DNA of 64,000 nucleotides from Pseudoscleropodium purum (taxonomy: Eukaryota; Streptophyta; Bryopsida; Hypnales; Brachytheciaceae), in NCBI GenBank assembly GCA_963969395.1, contig OZ017796.1, positions 9,426,501 through 9,490,500 of the forward strand, given 5' to 3'. Each line of letters opens with the position of its first letter. Positions within the stretch are counted from its first letter, which is position 1. A model generated the notes under the pieces. That model worked only from the letters and a program-made list of their open reading frames with translations, had not been told where the DNA came from and did not search any database. Made by a program: the position numbers and the translations under genes. Below are positions 61,401-64,000 of this stretch, one piece after another.

Positions 61401-63881
61401 CGAAGCATTCAACAAAATAAAAAAACAGAACACTTAGTACATACCAAAAATGATTTAATACTGTATGACTAGGTATGTTCCAGGTGTGCCTTGAATGCTC
61501 TTATGTTTTATTCTAGAGACAATATAAATGTTATGACAATGTGGCTTTTAGTAATTGCAATAGAAAATCCATCAGTCACAGTGACGGATTTCAAGGCAGT
61601 GGTCAGATAACTAGCCAAAAACTTCTTCTAATGGCTAGTCCGAAGTCATATGAGCAAGCAAACTGGTGGAGCTATATACATGGAACTCGAAGAGACACCC
61701 AGACTTCATGATCAAGGAGTGTTATGTTATGTTATGTTATGTTCTTGTTCTTGTTCCATCGATAATTTTGGATTGTTGGTCGAGAGTTTTGATGAATTAC
61801 CTCTTGCAAAAAATCGGCCACACCTTTGCGTTCCGGACAAAGGAACCCACAAGATTCAAAAAAGTCCAGGATGTGGTCGCGGGGGCCGTGGTACACAACT
61901 TGGCCCTCCGAGAGCAAGACCACGTCATCAAAAAGTTCGAAGGTTTCAGGAGCAGGCTGCAGAAGGGACATGATAATGGTGGCATCCATAACGTGGCAGA
62001 ACTGCGACAGGCACCTCACGATCTGAAAGGTGGTGGAGCTGTCTAACCCAGTTGATATGTCGTCCATGAACAGGGCCTTTGTTGGACCCACGATCATTTC
62101 CCCTGCAAACCATGCCAACAATTGCAGACTAATTAATATCAGCAGCTCATCCATTGCAATCAATACATGGCGCTAATGTTGATAATTGGAAGTTCTCCGC
62201 TACGAAAGGCCGAGGCCCCGGTGGTATCCAGTGAGTGGAAAGCGAACATTTACACCTTCCTGCGGGAGCTAGCTATACAAGATGGGATCATGGAGTAATC
62301 TAGGTACTAGGTTGAAAAAGTAAATTTTGTCTATTCTTTGCAATGTATGAAACTCCCTAGAGCACTTCATATTTCATGATTTATGTGCAAGGTTCTGAAT
62401 CAGTTGATGTCGAGATGGAAAGGAAAAAGGAAAACTGGCGAAAATGAAGATCTTTTGTCTGTATGGATTCTTCTCAAAACTATAATTTACTTTGTCTTAA
62501 AACCTTCAGGGTTTGAGATACGCTTGGAAACTGTCCGGACCCACTCACCTGTTGTAACGCGTTTCTTTTGACCTCCAGAGATACCTCGGTGCATGCTATC
62601 GCCCACGAGGACATTCGAGCATACATCCAATCCTAGAATCTGAAATGACCAAAACTTGGTCAACGCCAAATAAAAATAATAGTCGGTGCAAATGGGTAAT
62701 TAAATTGCAATAACCATCCATGAAGCTCTGAACAAGTTGTGGTAGGAGAGTAGTTGTGATATGAACCTTCATTATGTAATCCGTGGAGATGCTGCTCTCC
62801 ATCCCTTCCACTGCAGTAGCCTGCACACGTTTCAGCACATGAAATTGAAAAACCATGTCGCTAACAAGGGTCTCTACCCCAAATAGAGATGTATAATTTT
62901 CATGCTTCTTTTCGTATAACCCCTGGACACAACACTCCTTCGAAATATCGTCATATTGAAAACGAAAAACTCAAGAACCCTATTTGATCATTTTAGGTTG
63001 ATTTTAGGTTGAGATTATCCCTCTTCCCACTTCTCAATTTTACTAGAAGTGAATCCTTTTGGAACTAATGATAGCCTCTTTAGAAACATGCTAACACTAT
63101 TGCTTGAGAACATGTCATTGTCATGGGACGATAAAACTTTGGAACCCATGATTAGCGTGCTTCTACTTGGTTAGAGTAGATAAACACTACAGAAAATTAG
63201 AAAAAAAAAAGACACATGTAGGTTACTAGGAAAGTGAGCTAACACCAACCTTCATGTAGACATCCACATCCTTCTCAGGAAATATTCCAGCTTGCTTCTC
63301 TCGTTTTGCAAGCTCCGCAAGCATCTCTGCACAAATATAGTCACACAAGTTAACAATATTTTCCCTGCTCTTACACAAAAACAGAAAGTCTCGTATCCTG
63401 CCCTCCAGACCACGTTTAGACTAGTTATAACTAAAGCCTGCTGTAATGAATTCCTCACGTACCATAGCGAGTGCCAATTCCTTGGCACCTTGCAGAAAAG
63501 TCCAGCGTCTCACGCACCGTCATTTCAGCCACATGAAGGTCTTGCTGACTAATATACACCGACGTCTTTTGAGGCACAAACTCGTTTAGAGTGTGCCCAT
63601 TGTAGGTCACATTCCCTTTCACTTGACCCTGGCATAAAATTTCAAGTGCACATGAGTATGTCGATCAAGAGAGGGATCTCAATTCGAGGTTTAGAGCAAC
63701 TAACATTCTAATAAATTGCGCACTTCTGTCAGTACTGCATATTCTTGGTTTGGAAAAAAAGGAAGGCAGGGTTTTCAGCGTTGGGAGTTCGACTACCTGC
63801 AGAGATTTGTCCACTTTGCCGGAGAGAGTCAGAAGCAAAGTTGTTTTCCCTGAACTTGGTGGCCCCAGTAGCAATGTCATT
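52489..63881 (-). CDS. Full-size ABCG (PDR-type) ABC transporter, N-terminal exon(s) off window
   Basis: Twenty minus-strand exons join in frame: 63881-63797, 63628-63463, 63326-63250, 62820-62767, 62639-62549, 62102-61801, 61352-61071, 60440-60124, 59447-59183, 58551-58395, 57824-57684, 57003-56767, 56103-55829, 55106-54813 (start may be 55103), 54516-54433, 54273-54140, 54026-53799, 53676-53505, 53418-53164, 52776-52489. They encode about 1300 residues, so roughly 140 N-terminal residues are missing. The order is NBD1 (Walker [10 protein letters not shown], signature GISGGQKKR), first membrane domain ([16 protein letters not shown]), linker [18 protein letters not shown]2 (Walker [10 protein letters not shown], signature LSTEQRKR, Walker [11 protein letters not shown]), second membrane domain ([23 protein letters not shown]) and C-terminal FNFQQR. 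The family exports hormones, terpenoids and waxes at the plasma membrane; the substrate is not predictable. NBD1 Walker B reads [10 protein letters not shown], with Asp at the catalytic Glu position. Confidence 0.93.
57088..57307. repeat. Imperfect tandem repeat inside an ABCG intron
   Basis: TATGCTTATATGGCTCCATCACAT ... TTCAACATTTC (57088-57147) recurs as TATGCTTGCATGGCTCCATCACAT-like sequence at 57241-57307, about 153 bp apart. It lies in the intron between the exons 57824-57684 and 57003-56767. It is non-coding. Confidence 0.6.
61721..61743. repeat. (TTATG)n microsatellite in ABCG intron
   Basis: Four to five GTTAT units are followed by GTTCTT repeats in the intron just 3' of the exon 62102-61801. 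It is a likely length polymorphism. Confidence 0.8.
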
Positions 63882-64000
63882 CTGTGAGGTCGATGGCATG
63901 TCAGAAATTGTGATCCCTATTGAGATTCCATGAATTTCTACCAACTGTACACTCTTACAGAAGCAATTCTGTTCTGCTAAAAATGTGGTATTGTCTGGAC

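Noticed and set aside
63885..64000. Upstream ABCG exon before the Walker A exon
   Set aside because: Translation of the minus strand to the window edge shows nothing like the expected region before RMTLLLGPP; it is intron, and the first exons lie outside.

Overview
This window looks like nuclear DNA of a land plant. It has spliced GT-AG genes with short introns, a 13-exon plant squalene synthase, a full-size PDR-type ABCG transporter and F-box/kelch genes. These sit in very AT-rich intergenic DNA crowded with small DNA transposons. No LTR retrotransposon was recognised. Gene style and short introns make me lean to a non-seed plant (bryophyte- or lycophyte-like), but the sequence does not prove this. 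There are no rRNA, tRNA or CRISPR features that I can support.

Layout, left to right. Positions 1-3160 (minus): a spliced pogo/Jerky-like (CENP-B type) transposase gene with an intact DDD triad, running off the left edge. 3.2-15.1 kb: AT-rich DNA with several families of miniature elements and foldbacks. 15159-19629 (minus): a complete squalene synthase gene; all 13 exons join in frame to 407 residues. 20.2-35.2 kb: an AT-rich repeat field holding a decayed mariner-like element with a nested MITE, a long foldback, further MITEs, a possible trihelix gene remnant and a miRNA-like hairpin. 36058-37622 (plus): a broken F-box/kelch relative. 37.6-49.4 kb: repeats and unassigned DNA. 49447-51378 (plus): an intact two-exon F-box/kelch gene. 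52489-63881 (minus): 20 exons of a full-size ABCG/PDR transporter whose first exon(s) lie beyond the right edge. It is convergent with the F-box/kelch gene.

The host genes have unrelated jobs and do not form a pathway or cluster: squalene synthase makes the triterpene/sterol precursor, the F-box/kelch protein is a likely SCF ubiquitin-ligase adaptor, and the ABCG protein is a plasma-membrane exporter.

The most unusual signal is in the repeats. At least seven elements of 222 to about 959 bp begin with CCC, end with GGG and lie between TTAA or TTAA-like tetranucleotides. That is the signature of piggyBac or Kolobok transposons, which are not commonly reported from plants. A second MITE family (ends CATTAGA..., five copies) appears to insert with no target duplication, as judged against a neighbouring unfilled copy of its target. 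The ABC transporter has Asp in place of the catalytic Glu in the Walker B motif of its first nucleotide-binding domain.
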